Part shown: in pieces, positions 18,437 to 27,731 of the stretch
Layout: the number at the start of each line of letters is the position of its first letter
Numbering within the stretch: position 1 is the first letter of the stretch
Assembly (NCBI RefSeq): GCF_003122325.1
Contig: NZ_QFBC01000002.1
Coordinates: 62,001 to 126,000 of the forward strand
Length of the DNA stretch: 64,000 nt
Origin: Rhizobium album
GTDB lineage: Bacteria; Pseudomonadota; Alphaproteobacteria; Rhizobiales; Rhizobiaceae
Direction of reading: 5' to 3'
Translations under genes and position numbers: made by a program
The notes under the pieces: model-generated
Seen by the model: the letters and a program-made list of their open reading frames with translations, nothing else
Database searches by the model: none
What the model was told of the DNA's origin: nothing

Positions 18437-20776
18437 ATGGACACCTCGACCTTCGAGAAAAAGACCGACATCAACGGCCGCATGCATGTGTCGCTGAAAC
18501 ACGACTCGGCCCACAAGCATGTCACCGGTGCCGCTGAATATATCGACGACATTCCGGAAGCCGCCGGCACGCTGCATGGCGCGCTCGGCCTGTCCACCTG
18601 CCCGCACGGCGAGATCCTGTCGATCGATCTCGACGCGGTCAAGGCAGCGCCCGGCGTGGTCTGGGTGTTTACCGGCAGGGATGTTCCGGGCGTCAACGAC
18701 ATTTCGCCGGGCGGACGCCATGACGAGCCGCTGCTGGCCGTCACCGACGTGCAGTTCCACGGCCAGCCGATCTTTGCCGTGATCGCCGAAACCCGCGATG
18801 CCGCCCGCCGCGCCGCCCGGCTGGCGAAGATCGAATACAGGCCCCTGCCCCACTGGAGCGACATCGACGGCGCGCTGGCCAACGAGGCGCCGCTGGTCAC
18901 CGAGCCGATGACGCTTTTGCGCGGCGATCCGCAGGCAGAGATAGCCAAGCCGCCTCACCGCCTGAAGGGGCAGATGCGCATCGGCGGCCAGGAACATTTT
19001 TATCTCGAAGGCCATATCGCCATGGCCATTCCCGGCGAGGACGACGAGGTCACCGTCTGGTCCTCCACCCAGCATCCGAGCGAAGTGCAGCACATGGTCG
19101 GCCATATCCTCGGCGTGCCGGCCAATGCCGTGACCGTACAGACACGCCGCATGGGTGGCGGTTTCGGCGGCAAGGAAACGCAGGGCAACCAGTTCGCCGC
19201 CCTCGCCGCCATCGCCGCCAAGAAGCTCAAGCGGGCGGTCAAGTTCCGGCCCGACCGCGACGAGGACATGGTCATGACCGGCAAGCGGCACGACTTCCTC
19301 ATCGATTACGACGTCGCCTATGACGAGCGCGGCCGCATCCATGCGGTCGACGCCACCTTTGCGGCGCGTTGCGGCTTTTCTTCCGACCTGTCCGGGCCGG
19401 TCACCGACCGCGCCCTGTTCCATGCCGACAGTTCCTATTTCTATCCGCATGTGCGGCTGACCTCGAAACCGCTGAAGACGCATACCGTTTCCAACACCGC
19501 CTTCCGCGGCTTCGGCGGGCCGCAGGGCATGCTCGGTGCCGAACGCATCATCGAGGAGATCGCCTATGCGGTGGGCCGTGATCCGCTGGATATCCGCAAG
19601 CTGAATTTTTACGGCCAGCCCGGCTCCGGCCGCGACCTGACGCCCTATCACCAGCAGGTACAGGACAACATCATCGGCCGTGTCGTCGAGGAACTCGAGC
19701 AATCGAGCGACTACCAGGCGCGCCGCCAGGCGATCATCGAATTCAACAGGACCAGCCGTTTCCTGCGCAAGGGCATCGCGCTGACGCCGGTGAAATTCGG
19801 TATCTCGTTCACGCTCACCGCCTACAACCAGGCCGGCGCGCTGGTGCATGTCTATAGCGACGGCTCGATCCATCTCAACCACGGCGGCACCGAGATGGGC
19901 CAGGGCCTGAACACCAAGGTCGCGCAGGTGGTTGCCGATTGCTTCCAGGTCGATGTCGACCGGGTGAAGATCACCGCGACGACGACGGCGAAAGTGCCGA
20001 ACACCTCCGCGACAGCCGCCTCCTCGGGTACGGATCTCAACGGCATGGCCGCTTACGATGCCGCCCGGCAGATCAAGGAGCGGCTGATCGATTTCGCCGC
20101 CCGCTGCTACAACGTGCCGAAGGAAGAGGTGGAATTCCTGCCGAACCGCGTGCGCGCCGGCAACGAGATTGTGCCATTCGAAACGCTGGTCTGGCGCGCC
20201 TATTACGACCGCGTGCAGCTGTCTGCCGCCGGCTTCTACAAGACGCCCAAGATCCACTGGGACCGCAAGGCCGGCCGCGGCCATCCCTTCTATTATTTCG
20301 CCTACGGCGCCAGCTGCACCGAAGTCACCATCGACACGCTGACCGGCGAATACCTCATCGACCGCACCGACATCCTCCACGACGTCGGCAAGTCGCTCAA
20401 TCCGGCCATCGACATCGGCCAGGTCGAAGGCGCCTTCGTGCAGGGCATGGGCTGGTTGACGACGGAAGAGCTGTGGTGGGACGACAAGGGCCGGCTGCGC
20501 ACGCACGCACCGTCGACCTACAAGATCCCGCTTGCCTCCGACCGCCCGAAAATCTTCAACGTCAAGCTGGCAGAGTGGTCGCAGAATGCCGAGGCGACCA
20601 TCGCCCGCTCCAAGGCGGTCGGCGAGCCGCCGTTCATGCTCGCCATTTCCGTGCTGGAAGCGCTCTCCATGGCCGTCGCCAGCGTCGCGGACTACCGCTT
20701 CTGCCCGCGGCTCGATGCGCCGGCGACGCCGGAACGGGTGCTGATGGCGGTGGAGCGGCTGAAGGGACTGGCATGA
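18437..20776 (+). CDS. xdhB: Xanthine dehydrogenase, molybdopterin-binding subunit
   Basis: 779 residues, the usual size of bacterial XdhB. It begins with HDSAHKHVTGAAEYIDDIPE, the start of the aldehyde oxidase/xanthine dehydrogenase a/b hammerhead, and carries the molybdopterin contacts RRMGGGFGGKE near 238, the active-site region FRGFGGPQG near 354 and the C-terminal KAVGEPPFMLAISV with the catalytic Glu in GEPP. Together with XdhA it forms the heterotetramer that makes urate for PuuD further along this cluster. It is followed by xdhC after 46 bp. Confidence 0.97.
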   Translation: MDTSTFEKKTDINGRMHVSLKHDSAHKHVTGAAEYIDDIPEAAGTLHGALGLSTCPHGEILSIDLDAVKAAPGVVWVFTGRDVPGVNDISPGGRHDEPLLAVTDVQFHGQPIFAVIAETRDAARRAARLAKIEYRPLPHWSDIDGALANEAPLVTEPMTLLRGDPQAEIAKPPHRLKGQMRIGGQEHFYLEGHIAMAIPGEDDEVTVWSSTQHPSEVQHMVGHILGVPANAVTVQTRRMGGGFGGKETQGNQFAALAAIAAKKLKRAVKFRPDRDEDMVMTGKRHDFLIDYDVAYDERGRIHAVDATFAARCGFSSDLSGPVTDRALFHADSSYFYPHVRLTSKPLKTHTVSNTAFRGFGGPQGMLGAERIIEEIAYAVGRDPLDIRKLNFYGQPGSGRDLTPYHQQVQDNIIGRVVEELEQSSDYQARRQAIIEFNRTSRFLRKGIALTPVKFGISFTLTAYNQAGALVHVYSDGSIHLNHGGTEMGQGLNTKVAQVVADCFQVDVDRVKITATTTAKVPNTSATAASSGTDLNGMAAYDAARQIKERLIDFAARCYNVPKEEVEFLPNRVRAGNEIVPFETLVWRAYYDRVQLSAAGFYKTPKIHWDRKAGRGHPFYYFAYGASCTEVTIDTLTGEYLIDRTDILHDVGKSLNPAIDIGQVEGAFVQGMGWLTTEELWWDDKGRLRTHAPSTYKIPLASDRPKIFNVKLAEWSQNAEATIARSKAVGEPPFMLAISVLEALSMAVASVADYRFCPRLDAPATPERVLMAVERLKGLA

Positions 20777-20822
20777 CGGCGTTCCGGGGCCGGACAGTCT
20801 TGTTGCCTTCCGGGGAAGCTGC

Positions 20823-21680
20823 ATGTGGAGCGGGACGGCGCATTTCCGGACGCCGCCCATGACCATTTCGACGCCCGGCAGGTTCCTTGCCCGGCACCCG
20901 CGAAGCATGCTCGTGGATCTGGCCGAAACCAGGGGCTCGACGCCCAGGGAGGCCGGCACCTTCATGCTGGTGTCGGCCGACGCGCTCTGGGGCACGATCG
21001 GCGGCGGGCAATTCGAATTCATCGCCATCGAGCATGCCCGCGCCATGCTTGCCGGCGAAAGGCGGGAAGCGACGCTCGATGTGCCGCTCGGCCCGGAAAT
21101 CGGCCAATGCTGCGGCGGGCGGACACTGCTGCGTTTCCAGCCGGTTGATGCCGCCGTCGCCGCCGACATCGACAGGCGCCTGAGAACCGAGGAGGAGGCG
21201 CAGCCGTCGGTCTATCTCTTCGGCGCCGGCCATGTCGGCAAGGCGATTGCCGCAGCGCTCAGCCCCTTGCCGCTCTCCGTCACTGTGCTGGAGACCCGGC
21301 TCGAAGAACTTGCCGGCCTGCCGGCCGATGTCGAGGTACGCCATGCCGCCATGCCGGAAGCGGCGATTGCCGAATTGCCTTCGGGAAGCGCCGTGCTGAT
21401 CGTCACGCATGACCATGCGCTGGATTTCCTGATCGCCCGCGAGGCCCTGGCACGGCCCGATCTCGCCTACATCGGCATGATCGGATCGGCAACCAAACGC
21501 GCCACCTTCGCGCATTGGCTGAGCCGCGAGGGCGGCGAAAGATCCTGGCTCGACCGGCTCGTGCTGCCGATCGGCGGCGACACGGTCAAGGACAAGCGAC
21601 CGGCCGTGATTGCCGCCCTGGTCGCCGCCGAACTGCTGGTCGCGCTCCACGCATTTAAGAGCGCGCATACATTGCCCTGA
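20823..21680 (+). CDS. xdhC: Xanthine dehydrogenase accessory protein XdhC
   Basis: 285 residues from the ATG at 20823, supported by GGGGAAG six bases upstream; a second ATG at 20859 (MTISTPGRFL) would fit homologues equally well. The N-terminal XdhC domain shows VDLAETRGSTPREAGTFMLVS and GTIGGGQFE with the conserved GQCCGGR cysteines near 98-103; the C-terminal half is a Rossmann domain (VYLFGAGHVGKAIAAAL, IGMIGSATKR). XdhC binds the molybdenum cofactor, helps its sulfuration and inserts it into XdhB. Last gene of the bdhA-xdhABC unit. Confidence 0.93.
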   Translation: MWSGTAHFRTPPMTISTPGRFLARHPRSMLVDLAETRGSTPREAGTFMLVSADALWGTIGGGQFEFIAIEHARAMLAGERREATLDVPLGPEIGQCCGGRTLLRFQPVDAAVAADIDRRLRTEEEAQPSVYLFGAGHVGKAIAAALSPLPLSVTVLETRLEELAGLPADVEVRHAAMPEAAIAELPSGSAVLIVTHDHALDFLIAREALARPDLAYIGMIGSATKRATFAHWLSREGGERSWLDRLVLPIGGDTVKDKRPAVIAALVAAELLVALHAFKSAHTLP

Positions 21681-21681
21681 C

Positions 21682-21873
21682 CTAAAACGGCCAGCATCTG
21701 TCTTGCGGCGGCATCCGCGGTTCACGCCCATCGAGCAGCCCGACGTCGCGTTTCCACGCATCCGGCATCATCTCGACATCGATGGATTCGCTCGAGCCGA
21801 TGAGGCTGCGGGCAAGCCGCCTGAACAAGCGCCAGCGGGAGCCTGCGAAACCTGCTTTTTTCCATGAAGACAT
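21682..21873 (-). CDS. Small conserved-looking hypothetical protein
   Basis: 63 residues starting MSSWKKAGFAGSRWRL. The start at 21873 has an excellent ribosome-binding site (GGAGG, six bases from ATG). The N-terminal part is basic and helical; the segment MPDAWKRDVGLLDGREPR resembles the short Arg/Asp-rich helix (LxDhxLRDIGL) of DUF1127-like small rhizobial proteins, though I would not assign it to that family. It is convergent with xdhC (one base between the genes) and divergent from the LysR gene. Function unknown. Confidence 0.6.
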   Translation of the reverse strand: MSSWKKAGFAGSRWRLFRRLARSLIGSSESIDVEMMPDAWKRDVGLLDGREPRMPPQDRCWPF

Positions 21874-21941
21874 TTTGGCCTCCGACGGGCACGACCCGTT
21901 TCCATTTCATCGATACGGCCCTAGGATGCGTTTAAAATCAG

Positions 21942-21963
21942 CGGTTTTCCAATCGAATAACCG
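21942..21963. promoter_or_regulatory. Imperfect dyad in front of the GcvA-like LysR gene
   Basis: CGGTT (21942-21946) and AACCG (21959-21963) flank a 12-base centre and eight of eleven positions are symmetric; a T-N11-A spacing is included. It lies in the 95-bp gap between the small minus-strand gene and the LysR gene, where an autoregulatory LysR site would be expected. Assignment is inference from position and symmetry. Confidence 0.35.
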
Positions 21964-21989
21964 TTTCCATGGATCAAGAGAACTCATGC

Positions 21990-22892
21990 ATGAAAATGTC
22001 CCGGCAGCTTCCCCTGAATGCGCTCCGCGTCTTTGAAGCAGCGGCACGCTGCGGCAGTTTCACCAAGGCGGGCGAAGAACTGGGGCTGACCCAGACGGCC
22101 GTCAGCTACCAGATCAAGCTCCTGGAAGACCATATCGGCGAACCTCTGTTCCTGCGCCGGCCGCGGCAGGTGACGCTGACGACGATCGGCGAACGGCTGG
22201 CGCCGCGGGTCAGCGAAGCCTTCGGCCAGTTGCAGGATGCGTTGGGCGCCGTCATGGAAGCATCCGGCGACATGCTGACGATCCACTCGACCGCCACCTT
22301 CGCGCAGCAATGGTTTTCCCGCCATCTCGGCGCCTTCCAGCTGCGCCACCCCACTATTGCGGTGCGCCTGATCAGTTCCACCTCCATGGTGGATTTCACC
22401 CGCGAAGTCGCGGACGTCGCCATCCGCTGGGGCCGTGGCGACTGGCCGGGGCTTTCCGCGCACCGCATCATGCGGCTCGATTTCACGCCGATGCTCAGCC
22501 CGAAACTTCTGCAAGCCACGGATGGCCTCAAGGAACCCGCCGACCTGCTGAAGCTGTCGATCATCAGCGCCGGCGACCCGTGGTGGCGGCAGTGGTTCGC
22601 CGCCGCGGGCGTCGAAAACCCGGACCTCGACCGCTTTCCCCGCAACGAGTTCGGCACGCAGCTTCTCGATGCCGGCATCGCCATGGCCGGGCAAGGCGTC
22701 GCCATCCTCAATCCGGGCCACTTCCACGAGGACATTGCGGCGGGCCGCCTCTGCCAGCCCTTCGACATTCTCTGCAATGACGGACGCGACTATTGGCTTG
22801 CCTATCCGGAAAGCCGGCGCACCGTTCCCAAAATAAAGGCGTTTCGCAACTGGCTGCTGGCGGAGATGGCCTTGGACCGGCAGGCGGAGTGA
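21990..22892 (+). CDS. LysR-family regulator, GcvA-like
   Basis: About 300 residues from the ATG at 21990; ATGs at 21969 and 21996 are also in frame and none has a strong ribosome-binding site. The winged-helix starts SRQLPLNALRVFEAAARCGSFTKAGEELGLTQTAVSYQIKLLEDHIG, the GcvA-type signature (LPLNALRVFEAAAR). A periplasmic-binding-protein-like effector domain follows (IHSTATFAQQWFSRHLGAFQLRHP, VADVAIRWGRGDWPGL). Flanked by xdhABC and puuD-guaD, it is the best candidate for a purine-pathway regulator, but this is inference from position; effectors of GcvA-like proteins vary. Confidence 0.88.
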   Translation: MKMSRQLPLNALRVFEAAARCGSFTKAGEELGLTQTAVSYQIKLLEDHIGEPLFLRRPRQVTLTTIGERLAPRVSEAFGQLQDALGAVMEASGDMLTIHSTATFAQQWFSRHLGAFQLRHPTIAVRLISSTSMVDFTREVADVAIRWGRGDWPGLSAHRIMRLDFTPMLSPKLLQATDGLKEPADLLKLSIISAGDPWWRQWFAAAGVENPDLDRFPRNEFGTQLLDAGIAMAGQGVAILNPGHFHEDIAAGRLCQPFDILCNDGRDYWLAYPESRRTVPKIKAFRNWLLAEMALDRQAE

Positions 22893-23014
22893 GATCTGCC
22901 CCGCAGCGCAGCCTCCCCCTATCCGTTTCCGCCGTGTACAGCAGCGATTTGCCCTTTCCCGCCCTTGATTTTTTTCGCAAAGTGCCGAGTCGGGAGAGAG
23001 CAAAGGGGACAGGA

Positions 23015-24253
23015 ATGTATGAATTCGCCATAGCCTGGGAATGGCTTGCTTTCGCCGTACGCTGGTTACATGTGATCACCGCGATCGCCTGGATCGGCTC
23101 TTCCTTCTATTTCATCGCGCTGGATCTCGGCCTGGTGAAACGGCCGCATCTGCCGCCGGGCGCCTATGGCGAAGAATGGCAGGTGCATGGCGGCGGCTTC
23201 TACCACATCCAGAAATATCTGGTCGCCCCCGCCACCATGCCGGAGCACCTGACCTGGTTCAAATGGGAATCCTATGCCACCTGGCTTTCGGGCTTCGCCA
23301 TGCTCTGTCTGGTCTATTACGGCGGCGCCGACCTGTTCCTCATCGACCGGCACGTGCTCGATATCGGCCAGACCACGGCGATTGCGCTGTCGCTCGCCTC
23401 GCTCGGCCTCGGCTGGATCATCTACGACCTGCTCTGCAAGTCGCCGCTCGGCAAGAACCTCTGGGGCCTGATGCTGGTGCTCTACATCGCGCTGGTGGCC
23501 ATGGCCTGGGGGTACACGCAGGTTTTCTCCGGCCGCGCCGCCTTCCTGCATCTCGGCGCCTTCACGGCGACGATCATGTCGGCCAACGTCTTCTTCATCA
23601 TCATCCCCAACCAGAAGATCGTCGTCGCCGACCTGATCGCCGGCCGCACGCCGGATCCGAAATACGGCTTCATCGCCAAGCAGCGATCGCTGCACAACAA
23701 CTACCTGACGCTGCCCGTCATCTTCTTCATGCTGTCGAACCACTATCCGCTCGCCTTCGCGACCGCATTCAACTGGGTGATCGCGGCGCTGGTGTTCCTG
23801 ATGGGCGTCACCATCCGCCACTGGTTCAACACCACGCATGCGCGGAAGGGCCGGCCGACCTGGACCTGGGCGGCGACGGTGATCCTGTTCATCATCATCA
23901 TCTGGCTGTCCACCGTCCCGAAGATCCTGACCGGAGAACAGGAAACAGCCATCGCCCCGACCTTCCAGACATTCGCCGCCAACAGCCATTTCCCGGCTGC
24001 CAGGGACATCGTGCTCAGCCGCTGCTCGATGTGCCACGCCGCCGAACCCGTCTGGGAGGGTATTTTGCGCCCGCCCAAGGGCGTGATGCTGGAGGCTGAC
24101 GGCGAAATCGCCGCGCATGCCCGCGAAATCTACCTGCAGGCCGGCCGCAGCCACGCCATGCCGCCCGGCAACCTGACCGAGATTACGCCGGAGGAGCGCA
24201 AGCTGCTGGTCGCCTGGTTCGAAAACAGCGTGACCGAAGGATCGGCGCAATGA
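23015..24253 (+). CDS. puuD: Membrane urate hydroxylase PuuD with cytochrome c domain
   Basis: 412 residues from the ATG at 23015 (MYEFAIAWEWLAFAVRWLHV). About eight transmembrane helices make up residues 10-310 (DUF989), with conserved histidines in RWLHVITAIAWIG and HGGGFYHIQKYLVAP; the last 90 residues form a c-type cytochrome domain with one haem site, RCSMCHAAEP near residue 336, and a distal Met candidate in SHAMPPGNL. PuuD oxidises urate to 5-hydroxyisourate without making H2O2, feeding electrons to the respiratory chain; the cytochrome domain would face the periplasm. It replaces soluble uricase, absent here. The stop overlaps the guaD start by four bases. Confidence 0.95.
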   Translation: MYEFAIAWEWLAFAVRWLHVITAIAWIGSSFYFIALDLGLVKRPHLPPGAYGEEWQVHGGGFYHIQKYLVAPATMPEHLTWFKWESYATWLSGFAMLCLVYYGGADLFLIDRHVLDIGQTTAIALSLASLGLGWIIYDLLCKSPLGKNLWGLMLVLYIALVAMAWGYTQVFSGRAAFLHLGAFTATIMSANVFFIIIPNQKIVVADLIAGRTPDPKYGFIAKQRSLHNNYLTLPVIFFMLSNHYPLAFATAFNWVIAALVFLMGVTIRHWFNTTHARKGRPTWTWAATVILFIIIIWLSTVPKILTGEQETAIAPTFQTFAANSHFPAARDIVLSRCSMCHAAEPVWEGILRPPKGVMLEADGEIAAHAREIYLQAGRSHAMPPGNLTEITPEERKLLVAWFENSVTEGSAQ

Positions 24254-25572
24254 CCATGACCCTGCTGCGCGGCCGCCTGCTCTCCTTCAAGCGCGCACCG
24301 GAGAGCTTGAGCGATACGGCAAGCTACGCCTATATCGAGGATGGCGGCCTGCTGATCGATGACGGCAAGATCGTCGCGACCGGCGATTATACCGACCTCA
24401 AAGCCGCCGCTCCCGCCGATGCCATCGAGATCGACCACCGCCCGCATCTCATCCTGCCCGGCTTCATCGACACGCACCTGCATTTCCCGCAGATGCAGGT
24501 GATCGGCTCCTACGCCGCCAATCTGCTGGAATGGCTGAACACCTACACCTTCCCGGAGGAATGCCGCTTCGTCGAAAGCGCGCATACTGAGCGCATCGCC
24601 AAACATTTCTTCGATGAATTGATCCGCCATGGCACGACGACGGCGGTCGCCTATTGCTCCGTGCACAAGGCCTCCGCCGATGCCTTCTTCGCCGAAAGCC
24701 TGCGCCGCAACCTCTGCATGGTCGCCGGCAAGGTGATGATGGACCGCAACGCCCCACAAGGCCTGCTCGACACGCCCCAAATGGGCTATGACGAGACCCG
24801 GCAGATCATCGCCGAGTGGCACGGCAAGGGCCGCAACCACGTCGCCATCACCCCCCGCTTCGCCATCACCTCGACCCCGGCGCAGATGGAGGCGGCACAG
24901 GCGCTGGCGCGGGAATTTCCCGACCTGCACATCCAGACCCATCTTTCGGAAAACACCGACGAGATCGACTACACCTGCTCGCTCTATCCCGAAGCCATCG
25001 ACTACACCGACATCTACGCCCGCTACGGCCTGCTCGGCCGCAAGACGCTGCTCGGCCACGCCATCCATCTTTCCGAGCGCGAGGCGGATGCGCTGAGCGA
25101 TGCCGGCTCCGTTGCCGTGCATTGCCCGACCTCCAACCTCTTCCTTGGCTCCGGCCTCTTCCCGATGAAGAAGCTGATGCGCCGGGAAAAACCGGTGCGC
25201 ATCGCCGTCGCCACCGATATCGGCGGCGGCTCCAGCTATTCGATGCTGCGGACAATGGATGAGGCCTACAAGATCCAGCAGTTGCAGGGCGAACGGCTGA
25301 ACCCGCTCGAAAGTTTTTACCTGATGACGCGTGGCAACGCCGAAGCGCTGGCGCTCGATGCGCGGATCGGTACGCTGGCTCCCGGCTCCGACGCCGACCT
25401 CGTGGTGCTCGATGCCGCCGCCACGCCGGCGATGGCGCTGAAGATGGAGGTGGTGAAGACGCTCGCCGAGGAACTCTTCCTGCTGCAGACCATGGGCGAC
25501 GACCGGGCGATTGCCGAGACCTATGTGGCGGGCAAGGCGGCGAAGAGCATGCTCGGCAAACAGGAGAGGTAA
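24250..25572 (+). CDS. guaD: Guanine deaminase
   Basis: 440 residues. An amidohydrolase-superfamily enzyme converting guanine to xanthine and ammonia, feeding xanthine dehydrogenase. The zinc ligands are visible: HLHFPQ in GFIDTHLHFPQMQ near residues 74-80, QTHLSEN near 235, LLGHAIHLSE near 271 and the Asp in VATDIGGGSS near 321. Other guanine-deaminase features are NTYTFPEE near 98 and VHCPTSNLFLGSGLFP near 296. Its ATG lies in the stop region of puuD (ATGA), so the two are translationally coupled. A perfect 12-bp hairpin overlaps its last codons. Confidence 0.96.
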   Translation: MTMTLLRGRLLSFKRAPESLSDTASYAYIEDGGLLIDDGKIVATGDYTDLKAAAPADAIEIDHRPHLILPGFIDTHLHFPQMQVIGSYAANLLEWLNTYTFPEECRFVESAHTERIAKHFFDELIRHGTTTAVAYCSVHKASADAFFAESLRRNLCMVAGKVMMDRNAPQGLLDTPQMGYDETRQIIAEWHGKGRNHVAITPRFAITSTPAQMEAAQALAREFPDLHIQTHLSENTDEIDYTCSLYPEAIDYTDIYARYGLLGRKTLLGHAIHLSEREADALSDAGSVAVHCPTSNLFLGSGLFPMKKLMRREKPVRIAVATDIGGGSSYSMLRTMDEAYKIQQLQGERLNPLESFYLMTRGNAEALALDARIGTLAPGSDADLVVLDAAATPAMALKMEVVKTLAEELFLLQTMGDDRAIAETYVAGKAAKSMLGKQER

Positions 25573-25590
25573 AAAAAATTTACCTCTCCT
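25562..25590. terminator. Perfect 12-bp hairpin overlapping the guaD stop codon
   Basis: AGGAGAGGTAAA (25562-25573), loop AAAAA, TTTACCTCTCCT (25579-25590). The first arm contains the last two codons and the TAA of guaD. No T run follows on the plus strand, so it is not a textbook intrinsic terminator; it may act with Rho or protect the 3' end of the puuD-guaD message. Confidence 0.7.
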
Positions 25591-25665
25591 GATCCAGCCG
25601 TCTTAACAAGCCTCCGTCCGGCGTGCTATTGCCGCGTCAGGGTTATTCACCACAAGGGGATCGAG

Positions 25666-26805
25666 ATGGGCAAGCCGCTGGAAATCAAGGACCTGAAGGC
25701 ACTCGCCAAGCGTCGTGTGCCAAAGATGTTCTTCGATTATGCCGATAGCGGCGCCTGGACGGAGAGCACCTACCGCGCCAACGAGGACGATTTCGCCAAG
25801 ATCAAGCTCCGGCAGCGCGTGCTCGTCGACATGACGGACAGGTCCCTTGCCACCTCGATGATCGGCCAGCCGGTATCCATGCCGGTCGCGCTGTCGCCGA
25901 CCGGCCTGACCGGCATGCAGCACGCCGACGGCGAGATGCTGGCGGCGCAGGCGGCGGAAGAATTCGGCGTGCCGTTCACGCTGTCGACCATGAGCATCTG
26001 CTCGATCGAGGATGTCGCCTCCGTCACCAGGAAGCCGTTCTGGTTCCAGCTCTATGTCATGCAGGACCGCGATTTCGTCATCAACCTCATCGACCGTGCC
26101 AAGGCGGCCAAGTGCTCGGCGCTGGTGCTGACGCTCGACCTGCAGATCCTCGGCCAGCGTCACAAGGATATCCGCAACGGCCTGTCCGCACCGCCGAAAT
26201 TCACGCCGAAGCACATCTGGCAGATGGCGACGCGGCCCGGCTGGTGCATGAAGATGCTCGGCACCCAGCGCCGCACCTTCCGCAACATCGTCGGCCATGC
26301 CAAGAGCGTCACCGACCTCTCGTCGCTTTCGGTCTGGACCTCGGAGCAGTTCGACCCGCGGCTCTCCTGGAACGACGTGGCCTGGATCAAGGAACGCTGG
26401 GGCGGCCCGCTGATCCTCAAGGGCATTCTCGATCCCGAAGATGCCAGGATGGCGGTGTCCACCGGTGCCGACGCCATCATCGTCTCGAACCATGGCGGCC
26501 GCCAGCTCGACGGCGCCATGTCCTCGATCGGCATGCTGCCGCGCATCGTCGATGCGGTCGGCGACAAGATCGAGGTGCATATCGACGGCGGCATCCGTTC
26601 GGGCCAGGACGTGCTGAAGGCCGTGGCGCTCGGCGCCAAGGGCACTTATATCGGCCGCCCCTTCCTCTACGGCCTCGGCGCGGACGGCAAGCGCGGCGTC
26701 ACCACGGCGCTGGACATCATCCGCAAGGAGATGGACATCACCATGGCGCTCTGCGGCAAGCGCAACATCGCCGATGTCGACAGGAGCATCCTGCTCGACG
26801 CCTGA
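25666..26805 (+). CDS. lldD: FMN-dependent L-lactate dehydrogenase / 2-hydroxyacid oxidase
   Basis: 379 residues, the usual size. FMN-binding (beta/alpha)8 protein of the L-lactate dehydrogenase/glycolate oxidase family: KMFFDYADSGAWTE near 20, PTGLTGMQHADGE near 86, FQLYVMQDRDF near 130, catalytic His in VSNHGGRQLDG near 273 and phosphate-binding GGIRSGQDVLKA near 304 and GRPFLYGL near 329. It oxidises L-lactate to pyruvate with electrons to the quinone pool, or a related 2-hydroxyacid. Sitting inside the purine cluster, whose end product is glyoxylate, a role in C2 hydroxyacid metabolism is possible, but the sequence favours LldD. Convergent with uraH. Confidence 0.88.
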   Translation: MGKPLEIKDLKALAKRRVPKMFFDYADSGAWTESTYRANEDDFAKIKLRQRVLVDMTDRSLATSMIGQPVSMPVALSPTGLTGMQHADGEMLAAQAAEEFGVPFTLSTMSICSIEDVASVTRKPFWFQLYVMQDRDFVINLIDRAKAAKCSALVLTLDLQILGQRHKDIRNGLSAPPKFTPKHIWQMATRPGWCMKMLGTQRRTFRNIVGHAKSVTDLSSLSVWTSEQFDPRLSWNDVAWIKERWGGPLILKGILDPEDARMAVSTGADAIIVSNHGGRQLDGAMSSIGMLPRIVDAVGDKIEVHIDGGIRSGQDVLKAVALGAKGTYIGRPFLYGLGADGKRGVTTALDIIRKEMDITMALCGKRNIADVDRSILLDA

Positions 26806-26874
26806 CCGGTAGTCATCGGCCCGTCCGCAAGGCAATTTCCATGGACGCCGGAGATTGCGGCGACCATCATGCCG

Positions 26875-27231
26875 TCAGCTCCCACGGTAGGTGGAATAGC
26901 TGTAGGGCGAAAGCAGCAGGGGAACGTGGTAGTGCCCGACTGTGTCGGCAATGCCGAAGCGGATTGGGATGAGATCGAGAAACGCCGGTTCGGCCAGGGC
27001 GACGCCTTTGCCGCGCAGGTAATCGCCGGCATGAAACAGCAATTCATAGTCGCCGGCCAGGAACTGGTCGCCGATCAGCAGAGGCCCGCCATCGATGCGG
27101 CCGTCGGCATTGGTGACGACGGTCTTCAGTTTTTCGCGGCGGTCGCCGGACAGGCGGAACAGCTCGATGGTCAGCCCTTCGGCCGGCGTGCCGTGGGCGG
27201 CATCGAGAACATGGGTGGTCAATCCGGTCAT
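26875..27231 (-). CDS. uraH: 5-hydroxyisourate hydrolase
   Basis: 118 residues, a transthyretin-like protein. N-terminal [17 protein letters not shown] contains the first active-site His and the signature LDxxxGxPAxGL; the central DGR motif is in [10 protein letters not shown]; the C-terminus [11 protein letters not shown] is the diagnostic YRGS tail. It hydrolyses 5-hydroxyisourate from PuuD to OHCU. The ATG overlaps the stop of allA by four bases, so it is the last gene of the operon that starts at puuE. Confidence 0.97.
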   Translation of the reverse strand: MTGLTTHVLDAAHGTPAEGLTIELFRLSGDRREKLKTVVTNADGRIDGGPLLIGDQFLAGDYELLFHAGDYLRGKGVALAEPAFLDLIPIRFGIADTVGHYHVPLLLSPYSYSTYRGS

Positions 27232-27731
27232 GGGCTGGGCTCCGCGATGATGTAGGGCAGGTCGAAAAAGAACTCTTCCAGATTGTTGTCCGGCCCCTCG
27301 CGATCGACGACGAGGAAATCGGCGGTCTCGCCGAGCGTCATCAGCGGATGGTGCCAGACATTGCGCCGGTAATTCACGCCCTGGTCCCCACGGGCGTAAA
27401 ACACCCGGGGAATGCCGGGCCGCCCGCCCTCATCCTCGGCAACCACCACCAGGAACGGCCGTCCGGACAGCGGCGAAAAGCTCTGGCTGCCGAGGGGATG
27501 GCGCTCCATCATGTCGACGGCATAAGGAAACCGGCGCGGCGCGCCACGAAAAATGTTGATGATCACCCGCGCATCTTCGCCGGCAGCCTCGGCGCGCGCC
27601 AAAGCGTGATACCGCTCCGTCGTGCCGCCGTTGATGAGCCGCATCGACGCCGGATTTGCCTCTATGACGTCCCCGAACGGGGCGAAGGCGGATGCGGTCA
27701 GCGGATGAACAGGAAGAGTGATGGGTGTCAT
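27228..27731 (-). CDS. allA: Ureidoglycolate lyase
   Basis: 167 residues. Typical AllA features: [12 protein letters not shown] near residue 15, [12 protein letters not shown] near 34, [22 protein letters not shown] spread across 63-84 (metal-site His, substrate residues), and [12 protein letters not shown] near 121. Converts (S)-ureidoglycolate to glyoxylate and urea, the last step of the route encoded here. Overlaps uraH by four bases downstream; immediately upstream, with no gap, lies the HepT-like frame. Confidence 0.95.
   Translation of the reverse strand: MTPITLPVHPLTASAFAPFGDVIEANPASMRLINGGTTERYHALARAEAAGEDARVIINIFRGAPRRFPYAVDMMERHPLGSQSFSPLSGRPFLVVVAEDEGGRPGIPRVFYARGDQGVNYRRNVWHHPLMTLGETADFLVVDREGPDNNLEEFFFDLPYIIAEPSP

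Noticed and set aside
16027-21169. Very long antisense frames (716 and 916 codons) opposite bdhA, xdhA and xdhB
   Set aside because: Their sequence is rich in Arg, Gly, Ala, His and Asp with no recognisable domain, as expected for antisense frames of GC-rich genes with strong third-position bias; the plus-strand genes are unambiguous.
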